Positions 1-10,829 of a stretch of DNA of 64,000 bases are shown here, in pieces. The stretch lies in assembly GCF_910596095.1 (NCBI RefSeq), contig NC_056537.1:2208574-2272573 (forward strand), written 5' to 3'. A program made the translations under genes and the position numbers. Under the pieces are notes generated by a model. That model searched no databases, was not told the DNA's origin, and was given only the letters and a program-made list of their open reading frames with translations. Positions within the stretch are counted from its first letter, which is position 1, and every line of letters starts with the position of its first letter. This DNA is from Thunnus maccoyii (Eukaryota > Chordata > Actinopteri > Scombriformes > Scombridae).

Positions 1-904
1 CTTTATTTAAGTAAAAGTAAAAATACAGCAATGTAAAAATACTCCATTACAAGTCCTGCATGAAAAATCCTACTACAGTAAAAGTACATAAGTATTATGA
101 GCTTGATGTAGTTAAAGTATTGCAGTAAAAGTACATAAGTATTATGAGCTTGATGTAGTTAAAGTATTGCAGTAAAAGTAGTGGTTTGGTCCCTCTGACT
201 GATATATTATTATATATGACATCATTAGATTATTAATAGTGAAGCATCAGTGTTAGAGCAGCATGTTACTGTTGTAGCTGCTGGAGGTGGAGCTAGTTTA
301 CACTACTTTATATACAGTTAGCTAGTTTAGTCCAGTGGTTCCCAACCTAGGGGTCGGGCCCCTCCAAAGGGTCAGCAGATAAATCTGACGGGTGGTGAGA
401 TGATTAATGGGAGAGGAAAGAAGAAAAAACAAAGTTCTGATACACAAATCTGTTTTCAGTTTTTGGACTTTTTCTCTAATCTTTGATTTTTGCTGAAATA
501 TTGGATCATTTGAACATTTATTGAAATGAAAGCATGTGAGAAGTTTAGAGGGAAAAATCACTATTTGGTGGAGCTGTTAACAACTCATAGACATGTGAAA
601 TGTGACCCCGACTACACACTGCTTTTTGTAAGACGTCAAAAGACAAAAAGGTTGGAAACCACTGGTTTCATCTTTAACAATGTGTTGTATTTTAAAAGCT
701 TGTTATATTATCCATTGTGTCAAATCTTCATCTGAAAAGTAACTAAAGCTGTCAAATAAATGTAGTGGAGTAGAAAGTACAATATTTCCCTCTGAAATGT
801 AGAAAGTAACATCACATGGAAATACTCAAGTAAAGTACAAGTACCTCAAAACTGTACTTAAATACAGTACTTGAGTAAATGTACTTAGTTACTTTCCACC
901 ACTG
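1..904 (-). mobile_element. hAT-like nonautonomous element, copy 1 (cut by window edge)
   Basis: Teleost-type MITE rich in 'agtaaaagtac' words, ending at 904 in a terminal CCACCACTG (reverse complement CAGTGGTGG, the terminus seen at 49612). Its left terminus lies outside the window. A second, nearly identical full-length copy in opposite orientation is at 21285-22175, and partial copies are at 47843-48420 and 62679-62999. Inside, a unit of about 46 bases is tandemly repeated twice (about 79-172), while the copies at 22 kb and 48 kb carry three units. The 69-codon reading frame at 526-735 recurs in other copies only because the DNA is nearly identical. The hAT assignment rests on the terminal sequence; no 8-bp target duplication could be read. 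Confidence 0.75.
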
Positions 905-1770
905 CAGTGAACACAGAGAGGAAGCAGACAGACAGTGAAAGCAGATTGACTCTAAATTTAACCTCCTGACCTGCACAGACGACAACAACAACAACGACGT
1001 GGCTTCACATTCTGGCAGGTCACCGGAGAACCTGATAACAGTCGGAGGTCACGTTGTTTTGAACGACCTCCAAACTGTTGACACCAACTGGAAGTCAGGT
1101 CTGATCTGAGGCAGCTGGAACCGGCACCTGTGTTAATGTGTTAAAACAAAGCAAATCACTTACAGATTAAAGTGAGACAATAAAACAAGGACTAAATAGT
1201 GCATCAAAGGATTTTCAGGTGACATAAACACCTTGCAGCAGCCATATTGAGGAACTCTGTGAACACTGATTGAGTTTCTGTCTGTTCTCATTAATCTAAT
1301 GAATCTGTATTTACCTTCAGTTGTACAACTATAAATCTGTTAAGCTCCTCATTACTGTTTGGTTGTTGACACATCAGGATGTCAATTAAAAATCTTTAAA
1401 GCTGATTGTCTCTTGTTTTCAGCTGTGATAAGACAAGTTCAGCGATGTCACGCATGGTAACAGCTACATGACAACAACATCAGATCACGTTATTGTTTTT
1501 GTCTGGCAGCAGCTGGCGTTCTTTGATAAAGTCCATTAAAACCACAGTCAGATATCAGCTCTCCAGACCCAGTTAGCGGTAAAATGAGAACACGTTCTTA
1601 TAAATAGATGCCGACAGCTCTCGGCCCTGCGCTGGCATCGAGAATAAGCCGCAACACGCTGCAAACAGATGAAGAAAAGAGATGAACAGTAGGGGGCGAT
1701 GATGCAAACTTACCATTAAGAAACACCAGAGATGAAGAGTTTACTGTCATCTACACGCCTGTCAGTGGTC
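905..1770. other. Intergenic, nothing recognised
   Basis: About 0.87 kb of ordinary AT-rich sequence with no long reading frame, no repeat shared with the rest of the window and no recognisable RNA. It may contain distal lmod2 regulatory sequence or the 3' flank of the gene to the left (asb15 in the human order), but nothing here shows that. Confidence 0.4.
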
Positions 1771-2040
1771 TTAAAGGATTAAACTGAAGATTTTCTATAT
1801 TTGTCTTCTTGTTAACAAATCTCAAACCAACAATGAACTGATCTACTAACAAGTATTGTGTGTCTATCAAAGCCTGATATATCTGATTCCTCTGTTATTG
1901 TTGGAGGTAAAAACACATCAGTGAGCCACACCACTGCACTGGGTCACATGTTCCTTCATCATGAAGAGTTTGGTCACGTCAGTTTGTTTAAAAACGGCTC
2001 CAAAGACTAATAACAGCGTCAAATTTTCTTTAGCTTTTAG
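1771..2040 (+). repeat. Dispersed repeat family S, copy 1
   Basis: First of at least eight copies of a family recognised by 'aaaggatcattctggtgatt' at one end and by the words 'ccaacaatgaactgatctac', 'caagtattgtgtgtgtatca' and 'gcactgggtgacatgttcct'. Other copies are at 4551-4722, 8022-8396, 10625-10805, 23405-23612, 25426-25720, 48850-49275 and 53503-54630. Some copies carry both arms in inverted orientation, so the complete element appears to have long inverted arms. Confidence 0.75.
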
Positions 2041-3100
2041 CTTCTTTGTCAATGCTTTTTAGCATCATGCATTGATGTAGATTAGAGCAGAAACCTTTTA
2101 AAACATCTTCTTAATGATGTCATCACAAGATCAAACCTACGACTTTGGAGAAAAGAGAGACAGACATTGATCCTTTTCTTAATTGAACGTGTTTCTGTTC
2201 AGAAATCTCTAATTCTGGTTTATTTAAACCTGAATCCCTGAATCTCTATAACAGATCTGCTGATCGCAAAGTTATTATGATCCGTCGAGCCACGATGGCT
2301 ACAGTTATGGGAACGATCCTTTTATGGGTTAAAAGTCTTTGTTTTGTAACTGAACCTGTTTCCATCCTCTGCACAGCTGGGTGACTGATGCTAATCAGCA
2401 ATAATTCAGGTCAAAGGTCAAATTTACAGCAGATTTATTGTGAGTGTTCTGTTATTCACTCTGAGTCTTTCTGCTTCGGACACGTAACATGATACGACTC
2501 CAACAAGCAGCTTGTTAAACATGTGCTGAGGGTGGCCATGGCAACCGAACAACAAACCAGCACCCAACACGTTCATACACATGTTAAACATGTGATTGGA
2601 AGTGCAGGGGTGGACACAATAATGACAGTTTGTTCACATATAATTCAACTCTACAGTCAAACAGCTTTGAAAAAGTACCAACTCTTAAATATCAACAGTG
2701 ACAGTAAAAACCTGCAGTGTTGTTGGCCAAACAATCACACCTCAAGGCAGATGTACTTTGCTTATTGGTCTTGTGACATGTTTAAATTTCCATTTTTTTT
2801 CTGAGCACTTTAGAAAACGTCTCGTTCATGTTGGATCAAAAGCTCCAGAACAGTTAATAAATGGACTTTGAGCTGAGTTTGCTTTGTCTTGTGCTTCTGT
2901 TTGTATCACGGTAGTATCTTCAGTGACATAGCGACACGTTTTGAAGTTGATATAACAGATTGTGGTGATGATAACCATGTTTGGTTTCTAAGACACCCGT
3001 GAGATAGTTGACTATTACTCTGAAACCATTTCAAACATCCGTCCGTCCTGACTTGTTGTTGTTTAGTGTTGGTGTATCAACCTCAGCTGTACTGTACATA
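2041..3100. other. Intergenic, upstream of lmod2
   Basis: About 1 kb without a recognisable gene or shared repeat. The 93-codon frame at 2523-2804 has no recognisable domain and I do not treat it as a gene. Confidence 0.4.
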
Positions 3101-3102
3101 AT

Positions 3103-3360
3103 GCCCCCCCCCCCTCCCCTCCTCAGGGAGAACGAGTATTTCCCCCAACAACGCCACAACCACGCCGCGTCTCTGTGTCCTGACACGTTACGCAACGGCC
3201 GCAGAGCTTCATCTCTGATGTCTCCCTCTGCGGCGTTGTGTTCCCTTCGTTTCTTTCGAGGCACGAGTCGCCGATGAACTCTCTGCACAGGCCACTCAGA
3301 GGGCTCACATTCCTCTGGTAAGCCTATCTCATCGACCCTACCCCCCCCCCCCCCCCCCTC
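3103..3360. repeat. Two poly(C) tracts upstream of lmod2
   Basis: Runs of C interrupted by single T occur at about 3102-3121 and 3341-3360, bracketing a GC-richer 220-bp stretch. They open spurious proline/glycine frames on both strands. On the - strand they are G runs able to form a quadruplex. Confidence 0.8.
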
Positions 3361-3584
3361 CACCACCCAACACCCTAAAAAAAGACCCATCAGAGGAGGC
3401 CCTCCCCTTTCTCCTTGTCAGGGTCCTGTGGCAGCTGGGACCAGGAGATGATAGGAGGACTCTCGCTCTGATCCACCACCAGTCGTCCACAGCATCCCTG
3501 AGCTGAAGGAATCTGATGGAGGATGAGTCAAAGAGCAAGCAAGAAAAGTGAGAAGATTTAATCAAGTACATCAAGAGATAAAAG
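3308..3584 (+). promoter_or_regulatory. Candidate lmod2 promoter elements
   Basis: CATTCCT at 3308-3314 matches the M-CAT (TEAD) core of striated-muscle promoters. CAGCTG at 3432-3437 is a muscle-type E-box. ATAAAAG at 3578-3584 could serve as a TATA-like element and would place transcription start near 3608, giving a very short 5' UTR. These are short matches expected by chance at some frequency. Their position within 330 bp of the start codon of a muscle gene is the only support, and no CArG or MEF2 site was seen here. Confidence 0.3.
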
Positions 3585-3637
3585 ACGTAAAGATAGAGAT
3601 TCAAGTGTTCAGAGAGTCCTAAAACCAACGCCGAACC

Positions 3638-3913
3638 ATGAGTACCTTTGGGTACCAGAGGGAGTTGAAGAAGTACGAAGACGTGGATGAAGACAAGCTG
3701 CTGGCCACGTTGTCCTCCGAGGAGCTCCAGGAGCTGGAGAGGGAGCTGGCCGACCTTGACCCCGACGACAACGTCCCCATCGGCCTGAGGCAGAAAGACC
3801 AGACCGCCAAAACCCCGTCGGGGACCTTCGACAGAGACGCTCTGCTGAAATACTGGGAGGACGAGAACAAGAAGCTGCTGGAGGACGAGAAGGTGGAGTC
3901 CAACGCCGAACAG
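3638..3913 (+). CDS. lmod2: lmod2 coding exon 1
   Basis: Ninety-two codons ending ...SNAEQ, followed by the donor GTGAGA. It carries the tropomyosin-binding helix and first actin-binding site (YEDVDEDKLLATLSSEELQE) and the conserved FDRDALLKYWEDENKKLLE segment. Confidence 0.95.
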
Positions 3914-6900
3914 GTGAGATAAGAACAGTTTCAGAGTTACTAAACATCTGTATCATCCATCGGCTCTTTTGAGAATCGACGTGCCGAGACTGAAAAAATA
4001 AAGTTCAGACTGTTTTCAAATCTCTACTTTTTGGTGCCTTTAAGGGATTTAAAGAGCAACATCTTCACAATATCTGTTTGTTTGTTTACACTCTGGGTTT
4101 GAACAGAACATGACGATACATAAAAAAAAGTTGTCTACATTGTGGATGTGATGGATTATCTCTTTGCAGAACTCACTCACATAGATTTTCATAGAAATGA
4201 AGAAAAACCACCTGATTCCTAGAAAACAGGAAATAAATCTTAAGTTTATAAAGTTTATGTCAGTCATGCATTAAATAAAACACCAGCAGAACTCTCAGAC
4301 TCACCATCATACTTATAATTTTGATTAACAGCAACACAGGAGTAACAGTTGCAATTATATCAACACATTAATTGTGATAAAATATTACATATTTATAGAA
4401 CTGCAATGATTAGTTGATTAATTGATCAACAGAAACTATTTTGATAACTGACTGATCATTCATTTAGTCATTTTTTAAGAAAAAAATGGACTAAAGGAGC
4501 TGCTCACCTGAGGGTTACAATCTTACCGCTGTTATTAAAGGATTCAAATCTTTATTGTTATTAGTTTTTGGAGCCGTTTCTAACTAAATGAACATGTCAC
4601 CCAGTGCTGGGTGACATGTTTCTGGACAATAACAGAGGAATCAGATATATCAGGCTTTAGATACACACACAATACTTGTTAGTAGATCAGTTCATTGTTG
4701 GTTCGGATCCAAACATGAACATTAAGGAATGAAGCCGTTTGAGTGACGAGACTAAACAGTCTCAATCTGTCAAAAAAAGATTCCTGTAGATCAACACCTC
4801 GAGAGCCCTTTTAGTAACAGATTCTGTTTCACTTTTGGATTTAAGGAGCACGCCACCAATTTCACACGAGCATCGGTTCGCGGGTCAACAGTTGTTTAAT
4901 ATCTCCTGCATCTCCGGAGGAACTTTGTCAAGTCTGAGAAACGAACCCTGATGATGTCACAGTGATGTCATCGGGGTTATCTCAGCTTGAGCCTGAACTA
5001 CGAATTCATTAAACAAAGTCTGTTACTGGAATTTGAAAGACGTGGATGTTTAGCAGGCAAGATGATATCCAGTTGCATTATGGGAAATGTAGGATCCAGG
5101 GTTTTTGGAACTTAATTCATACTAATGTCTAAAAGTCAGGATATCTCAACCTCTGGTGGCTTTCAAATTCAAATTCAAATAAGCTTTATTGGCATGACAG
5201 ATCAGAAACTTATATTGCCAAAACAGTACAGAGAATTATAAACACTCACAGATGATTAATAAAATTCAGTTCTCCAACTTTATGGAAGTGCAACACAAAA
5301 TCACCGGAGAACACATTTAATATTAGAAATATCTTTCTGATTCACGTCACTGTAATTATGTTCAAATTACAACATGAAGTTAATTTGAATATTTGAATAT
5401 TTTGCCAAAGAGGATCCGAACGGTTAATGAATTTAAGATATATGGTAATTTTGATATTTAACTGTTTGCTTTCAAACCAAAGTGAGACTAAGTCCATTTA
5501 TATTTTCAACTTATCATGTATTTCATGTAATTGCTCATGACAGTTTGTGAAAATTAACATACATAAGTGATTGCAGGAATAAAACAAAAACAAGTGAAAG
5601 CAAAACACACAAAAAACAAGATATTTTACAGAAAGAAATAAAGGCAAAGTATTAAGTAAAGGTACTTTTTCCCATTTTATACATTTCCTTTAATCTGTTT
5701 GTCCATTCAAGATGCATTTTCACTGTAATCTGCACTTTCTTGCCATAACCAAAGAACATCCAGCAAACACAAACGTCTACAAACTAGTAGAATTACTCCC
5801 AATACTGCAGTCTGGAGATTCATTTGCAAGAAAATCTCCAAAACAACATATATATAAAAAGAAAACCTTCAGTCAAACAGTTCATTAACTTGGGACTCAA
5901 CCAAAAAAAAGGTTTGCAGATTGTTCTCCAGCATGATCCTGTTATTTCTACTGGTATTTGTTAATAACTTTTCATTGGTTTCTTTAGAAGTATTTGCATA
6001 AATAATTGGAATTCACATTTATTTCTCATTTGTACATTGTTGGTCCTGTCATTTTTAGATGCATGTTTATTGTGTGTTTAAATATAATCTATAATATATG
6101 ATGATGTAGAAAGTGTTTTACTTAAACGTGTCACTGGAAAACAGTCTAAAAATATACGACTGTCTGAGAAATGCCAGCTATGATGACTGTCTGCCAACGT
6201 TAGAGAGTAATTAAAAGTCGGAGGCTGGAGAACGTCAGGGTTTGACCTAATTTGACCTAATTTTCCGTACTGTTATCGTCTGCAGGAAGGACGCCCAGAT
6301 AAGAGCAGAGGGGAACGAGTGAAGGCGAGCGCCAGTGACGCCGGCAAGACTCCGGACAACGTCAGGAATCTAGACAACGACAGAAAGAAGAGTTCACAAA
6401 AGGGGAAGAAATCACAGAGTGTCTTTAACAAAAATCATGCGAAAGAAGACAAGATGGAAAAGAAAGATGAGTGCAAAAAGGAGGCACCGATACGGAGTAA
6501 ATGTCCGGAGAAGAAAGTTCTGTCTAAAGGTTCGAGGAGCGAATCCAGCAGGACTGAAACCACAAACCAAAACCTGAACGTGACCTCCGACAGAGCGAGT
6601 GGAAACCCGACCGTCATCGAAGAAGCTCTGGAGCAGATCCTGCGTGATGATCCAGCAATGAACGAAGTCAACCTCAACAACATCGAAGACATTTCCCAGG
6701 AGACCTTGCTTCGTTTTGCCGAGGCTCTGAGCACAAACACTCACGTCCATGTTTTCAGTCTCGCCAACACTCACGCCGACGACCGGGTCGCCTTCGCCAT
6801 CTCCAAGATGCTTTGTGAGAACAGCTCAATCAGAAACCTGAACGTAGAGTCCAACTTCGTGTCCGGTCAGGGCATCCTGGCTCTGCTGGCGGCGCTGCAG

Positions 6901-9564
6901 CACAACAGGACGCTGGTGGAGCTTCGCTTCCACAACCAGAGGCACATCTGTGGGGGGAAGGTGGAGATGGAGATGGTCCAGCTGCTGAGAGAAAACACCA
7001 CTCTGCTCAAGCTCGGCTACCAGTTCGACCTTCCGGGCCCGAGGATGACGGCGACCAGCATTCTGACGCGCAACCAGGACCAACAGCGACAGAGGAGGCT
7101 CCAACAGAAGAAGGAGCAGAGTCCGTCAGAGGTGTCGGGACAAGATTCTGGGTCATCTGTAGAAAACAAACCAACAAAGAAGTCGTCACAATCATCTAAA
7201 ACAGTTGAAAATCAGAACAGAAATCCTCCTCCCCCTCCGTGCCCGTCTCTAGACCCGCCAACGAGGAAGATCGCTGAAATGGTCAAACAGCACGAAGGCT
7301 CCAACAGCACGAAGGCTCAGTCGAACCAGAGGAAACCAAAGTCAAAGAAGCTCAAGAACGGCGCCAACGAAAAGGAGAGCGTCGATATTCTCAAAGAGCT
7401 GAAGAACGCCTTGAAGCCGTCGCTGCAGAAGAGACGAGACGAAACGTCCCGCCTGCCACCGCCGCAGAGGTCGAGCCGCGACGACCTGATGGCGGCGATT
7501 CGTGGGAGCAGCATCAGGTCCCTAAAAAGGGTAAGACTTCCTGCGAGTCTGTCACTGACTGATCTTTGTTCAGGGTTTGAAGGAATTTAGCTTCGCTTGA
7601 CTGAAAGCATCATAGACATAATTTAGCCTCCAAAAGCCATTAGACCCCTCAGCGTGAGCTCCCGCTGTCATCAGACGACAGCTTCTGTCACTCTGTGAAT
7701 TCCTCGACTCTCCGTCGGGTTATAAATAGACTGACTTCTTCACTGCTGTTTGATAAGACTGATGGCTCACAGGGCTGCTGGGAGGAGAGCAGACGAGCCG
7801 AGAAAACAAAAGCTTGTTCAGATTTTCACCACAAGTAAAAACCTGACATTGGTTTTTTATGAAAGTAGTCAAGTTAATTCAGGTAATCCTGCTTAACATT
7901 GATGAATAATAATGTTGAATTATTGCACAGACCTGCAACAAACATCCAGAAACCAGAAAGCCACAAATTATGAAGTCAGGCTTTTAAAAACCAACCAAAC
8001 CAGGTGTGTGTTTTTACATCTCAAAGGATCATTCTGGTGATTTTCTATGTTTTTCTTATTGTCAACAAATCTCATGTTTGGATCCAAACCAACAATGAAC
8101 TGATCTACTAACAAGTATTGTGTGTGTATCAAAGCCTGATATATCTTATTCTTCTGTGCCGTGGACCTCCGTTTGTCCAAAAACCACCGCTGCACTGGGT
8201 GACATGTTCCTTTGACTAACAATACTGATAAGATTGTAACTCAGGAGAGTTGTTCCTTGTATGGCAGACGCTACTGAGCATGTGCAGGAACGTGGTTCTG
8301 TTCTGTTTCTAAACAAACTAACGTGACCAAACTCGTCATAATGAAGGAACACGTCACCCAGTGCAGCGGTGCAGCTCACTAATGTGTTTTTAATAAATAA
8401 ATGATCTCGTCATCTGGAGACGTCGACACTTGTTTTGTCAAGATAACGGCGTCATTATCTAATTACAATCGCTTACGACAATTTTGATTTTGACACATCT
8501 AACAATGTATAATTTCAAAACGAACTGATTTAATGAAATGTCCTTGATAACTTTAGATCAATGATGTCCGTAGATGATCCTGACCAAGTTTCGGGACGAA
8601 TCGCCTGACAGTTTCTGACGAGTTATCGAAAATAGGATTTTGAGAAAATCGAGAAAAAGTCACAAAATTTGACATTTGTAGAGCAGAAGACTATCGGATC
8701 AAAGATACAGATGAATTAAGAGATTAAAATGATGAAAGAAGTTTGACTCTAAGCCGAGCTGTTTTTGAGATAATTGCGAAAACATAAACTTGATTGTTGC
8801 AGCGCCACCTAGAGGTCAATGAGTGTCATTTTATATGCCTGAGCAGTGAGTGAAATTTGCAACCCAACAGCCAATTTTGGCAACTTTTGGTTTTACAGTT
8901 TTTGCTTCTAAGAAGAAGAAAGAAAGAATAATGAGGACGAGTCTTGCGACACCAGACAATCGTAGATCTTCGCCTACTGAAGTCTGGAGTTTTCTAAACG
9001 CTCAGTAGTTGCTTGAACGATGGCGAGAACAAAAACTACACCCCTTACATTTTATCAAGGACCTGCCTTACTGGAAATGATGCTCTCCCGTCTTTCTCTT
9101 CTGTAGTGAACATGCATGTCATCGCCTGATATGAACGGCTTGCTAAACTTGTTTTTAACAATGAAACCTGGCAGATTGACCTCAGTCTCTATGAGCGTTC
9201 AGAGTCTGACCTGTGAGTCTAAACGAGAACAAAAACAACAGCAGTAAAGCTCACTGCTGGAGTCCTAATAATAATAATAATACGTTTATTTATAGAGCAG
9301 CGTTCAACAGCAGACGTCACAAAATGCTTCATATTGAAAACAAGCAAAAGAAAAAAGCAAAACTGCAGCTAAAACTGAAAAGGTTGAATGTTTTTATGTT
9401 TTTAATTAACAAGAATTGATTTCTGTTTGCTGTTTTGTCACAGGTTACAGCTTCTAGTAAAAACCTGTGACTGTGTTTTTGAATCATGAATGACGTCTTA
9501 AACCTGCTGGAACTTAACGTGTGTGTGATGTTTGTGGTTTCAGGTGGACCCGTCACAGACCTGA
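3638..9564 (+). CDS. lmod2: Leiomodin-2, three coding exons (3638-3913, 6286-7530, 9544-9564)
   Basis: Leiomodins nucleate and elongate actin filaments at sarcomeric pointed ends; LMOD2 is the cardiac form. The joined product is 513 residues (human about 547). Residues 1-92 hold the tropomyosin/actin-binding N-terminus, starting MSTFGYQRELKKYEDVDEDK with the DNVPIGLRQKDQT motif. Residues 93-198 are a lysine-rich linker. The leucine-rich-repeat actin-binding domain spans about 199-363 (FSLANTHADD, NVESNF, ELRFHNQRHICGG, LPGPRM). A short PPPPP run is at 406-410. A C-terminal WH2 (RDDLMAAIRGSSIRSLKRV) ends the protein. An in-frame TAA at 3620 fixes the start, and A lies at -3. All introns are phase 0 with GT-AG borders. 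The N-terminal sequence and the neighbouring wasl favour LMOD2 over LMOD1 or LMOD3. Which teleost paralog (a or b) cannot be told. Confidence 0.95.
4551..4722 (-). repeat. Repeat family S, copy 2 (partial)
   Basis: Reverse-orientation fragment matching the family S words (tgacatgtt, cagatatatcaggctt, acacaatacttgttagtaga). It includes a small local palindrome, 'cacccagtgctgggtg', at about 4599-4614. Confidence 0.7.
5161..5330 (-). mobile_element. Retroposon 3' tail fragment
   Basis: Begins with tandem 'caaattcaaattcaaa' followed by 'taagctttattggcatgac', a recognisable teleost retroposon tail in reverse orientation, later fading into unmatched sequence. No open reading frame. The exact LINE or SINE family is not determined. 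Confidence 0.5.
6286..7530 (+). CDS. lmod2: lmod2 coding exon 2 (main exon)
   Basis: A 1245-bp exon (415 codons, residues 93-507) between CTGCAG and GTAAGA. Translation runs open from the acceptor (EGRPDKSRGERVK...) to ...SIRSLKR. It carries the basic linker, the whole LRR domain, the basic/glutamine-rich segment, the short polyproline run and nearly all of the WH2 domain. The LKRV actin-contact motif is split, with V encoded by exon 3. Reading on into intron 2 would add 19 residues before a TAG at 7588. Confidence 0.97.
8022..8396. repeat. Repeat family S, copy 3, two inverted arms
   Basis: The left arm reads forward (aaaggatcattctggtgatt ... gcactgggtgacatgttcct). The right arm (about 8300-8396) reads in reverse (accaaactcgtcataatgaa, gtcacccagtgcagcggt). 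The copy is thus a fold-back structure whose outer part on the right is missing. Confidence 0.7.
8440..9010. repeat. Dispersed teleost repeat, family undetermined
   Basis: Noncoding block with phrases typical of an abundant fish repeat: 'gcgccacctagaggtcaatg', the run of alternating GA/AA trinucleotides near 8910, and 'agtcttgcgacaccagac'. A related style of sequence (caccacctatg, aaactcaccaaatttagc) occurs at 12473-13420. No termini could be defined. Confidence 0.4.
9544..9564 (+). CDS. lmod2: lmod2 coding exon 3 (last codons)
   Basis: After TTTCAG the exon encodes VDPSQT and a TGA stop at 9562-9564. The V completes the WH2 LKRV motif, as in mammalian leiomodin C-termini. Phase 0 agrees with exon 2. 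The shortness leaves a small chance that a different 3' exon is used, but the poly(A) signal follows 220 bp downstream. Confidence 0.85.
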   Translation: MDPSQT

Positions 9565-9815
9565 ACTCACCGACGGATCAACGACTGTTCACACTTTCTA
9601 CTGAAACGTTTCATTTTTATTTCACTTTTTTTTTTTTTTAATTTAAAAAAAAATGTCACTTTTTAACAGTATCTTATTTAAGTTGTCACACGGCGTAGCG
9701 GCAGACTGTATTCTGTACTGTTCAGATATTATTGTCATATTTTGTTACTGTGTGTGAGACCCACTGTGAATATTAACGTGTAGAGAAATAAAATGTATGT
9801 TCTGAATCGGTCTAC
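9565..9815 (+). terminator. lmod2: lmod2 3' UTR and poly(A) signal
   Basis: Noncoding tail with A/T runs, then the canonical AATAAA at 9787-9792. A T/GT-rich stretch follows downstream (ggtttctaccagctg, T run at 9832-9841), as expected for a cleavage site near 9805-9815. Confidence 0.8.
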
Positions 9816-10624
9816 ATGGTTTCTACCAGCTGTTTTTTTTTTATACCACAGACGACAGTTTCCATGACGCAGACTGTATCTTCTCTTCTTCAGTTTTTAT
9901 TTCCTCTGGCTCAAGATAACAGATGTTTTGCAGACATATGGGTGTCACTTTAAGCAGTAAATAATCATTTAAAGGTTTATAAAACACTATAATGTAGTTA
10001 TAAGAAGATATTAATGTACAGTATTTATTATAACTTCTCATATGAAGACATTTATTATTGGTTTATGCAGCAGCCTCCATTTATAGGTGAGTTATAGTTG
10101 CTGACTAACACATTAAAAGATGTCCAGATGAACACTGAGAGGTTTTCCTCACTTCAAGAGATGTGAGTCCAACATGCACCAGGACGCCTCATTCCAAAAA
10201 TTTAACTTATAAAACTGTAAATAACACCATCAGATCAGTGTGTTGTTCAAATAGATTCGTCTTGTTACACACAACAGCTCTTAAACACGTCATTAAAGGT
10301 CATATAACAGCTTCACATCGGGGACCTGAGAGCAGGATCGACTCACTCTGCTCTCTAATAAAGAATCACAGAGGGATTAAAGTCAAACTACAAACTCTAC
10401 ACAGAGAGAGAGAGAGATCTGTTATGTGAGCAACAGCTGCTGCTTACTGTCTGTCAACACACACACACACACACACACGGTTTATACAGTATTTGACAGC
10501 TGATGTGTGTAAGTGCGTCTGTTAAAGCTGAATACATGGTTGATTGCTGCTGTTTCAATAGTTTTCATAAAATCAAAGTATTCTCTTTCAACCGTTAGAT
10601 TCATGTCACATTGTTGCTAAAACT
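9816..10624. other. Intergenic between lmod2 and wasl, part 1
   Basis: No gene or shared repeat recognised. Contains a short (GA)n at about 10403-10414 and an (AC)10 microsatellite at about 10459-10478. Confidence 0.5.
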
Positions 10625-10805
10625 TAAAGGATCATTCTGGTAGTTTTCTATGTTTTTCTTCTTGTCAACAAATCTCATGTTTGGATCCAAACCAACAATG
10701 AACTGATCTACTAACAAGTATTGTGTGTGTATCAAAGCCTGATATATCTGATTCCTCCGTGCCGTAGACCTCCTGTCGTTGTCTAGAATCTATTAAAAAC
10801 ACGTC
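10625..10805 (+). repeat. Repeat family S, copy 4 (left arm only)
   Basis: Clean left-arm copy, from 'aaaggatcattctggtagtt' to 'gtctagaatctattaaaaac', lacking the second arm. Confidence 0.75.
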
Positions 10806-10829
10806 ACATATACATATACATACAGTACT

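Larger units (their letters stand above)
3914..6285 (+). other. lmod2 intron 1
   Basis: A 2.37-kb phase-0 intron, GTGAGA...CTGCAG. It holds a diverged piece of repeat family T (about 4405-4500), family S copy 2 (4551-4722) and a LINE/SINE-type 3' tail at 5161-5330. About 5330-6280 is AT-rich sequence with nothing recognised. Confidence 0.9.
7531..9543 (+). other. lmod2 intron 2
   Basis: A 2.0-kb phase-0 intron, GTAAGA...TTTCAG. It contains repeat family S copy 3 with both inverted arms (8022-8396), a dispersed teleost repeat with 'gcgccacctagaggtcaatg' (about 8440-9010), and a retroposon tail with (AAT)n at 9266-9350. Other parts show nothing recognised. Confidence 0.9.

Noticed and set aside
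526..735. 69-codon frame found identically in three places (also 21436-21645 and 62784-62990)
   Set aside because: It is part of a nonautonomous hAT-like element. Identity is explained by copying of DNA, the frame is not anchored to element ends, and it has no recognisable domain.
3031..3956. Proline/glycine/arginine-rich reverse frames near lmod2 exon 1
   Set aside because: Caused by poly(C) tracts and by the reverse complement of lmod2 coding sequence.
10403..10478. Short tandem GA and CA tracts as possible CRISPR-like spacing
   Set aside because: Simple dinucleotide repeats in a vertebrate genome, with no repeat-spacer structure.
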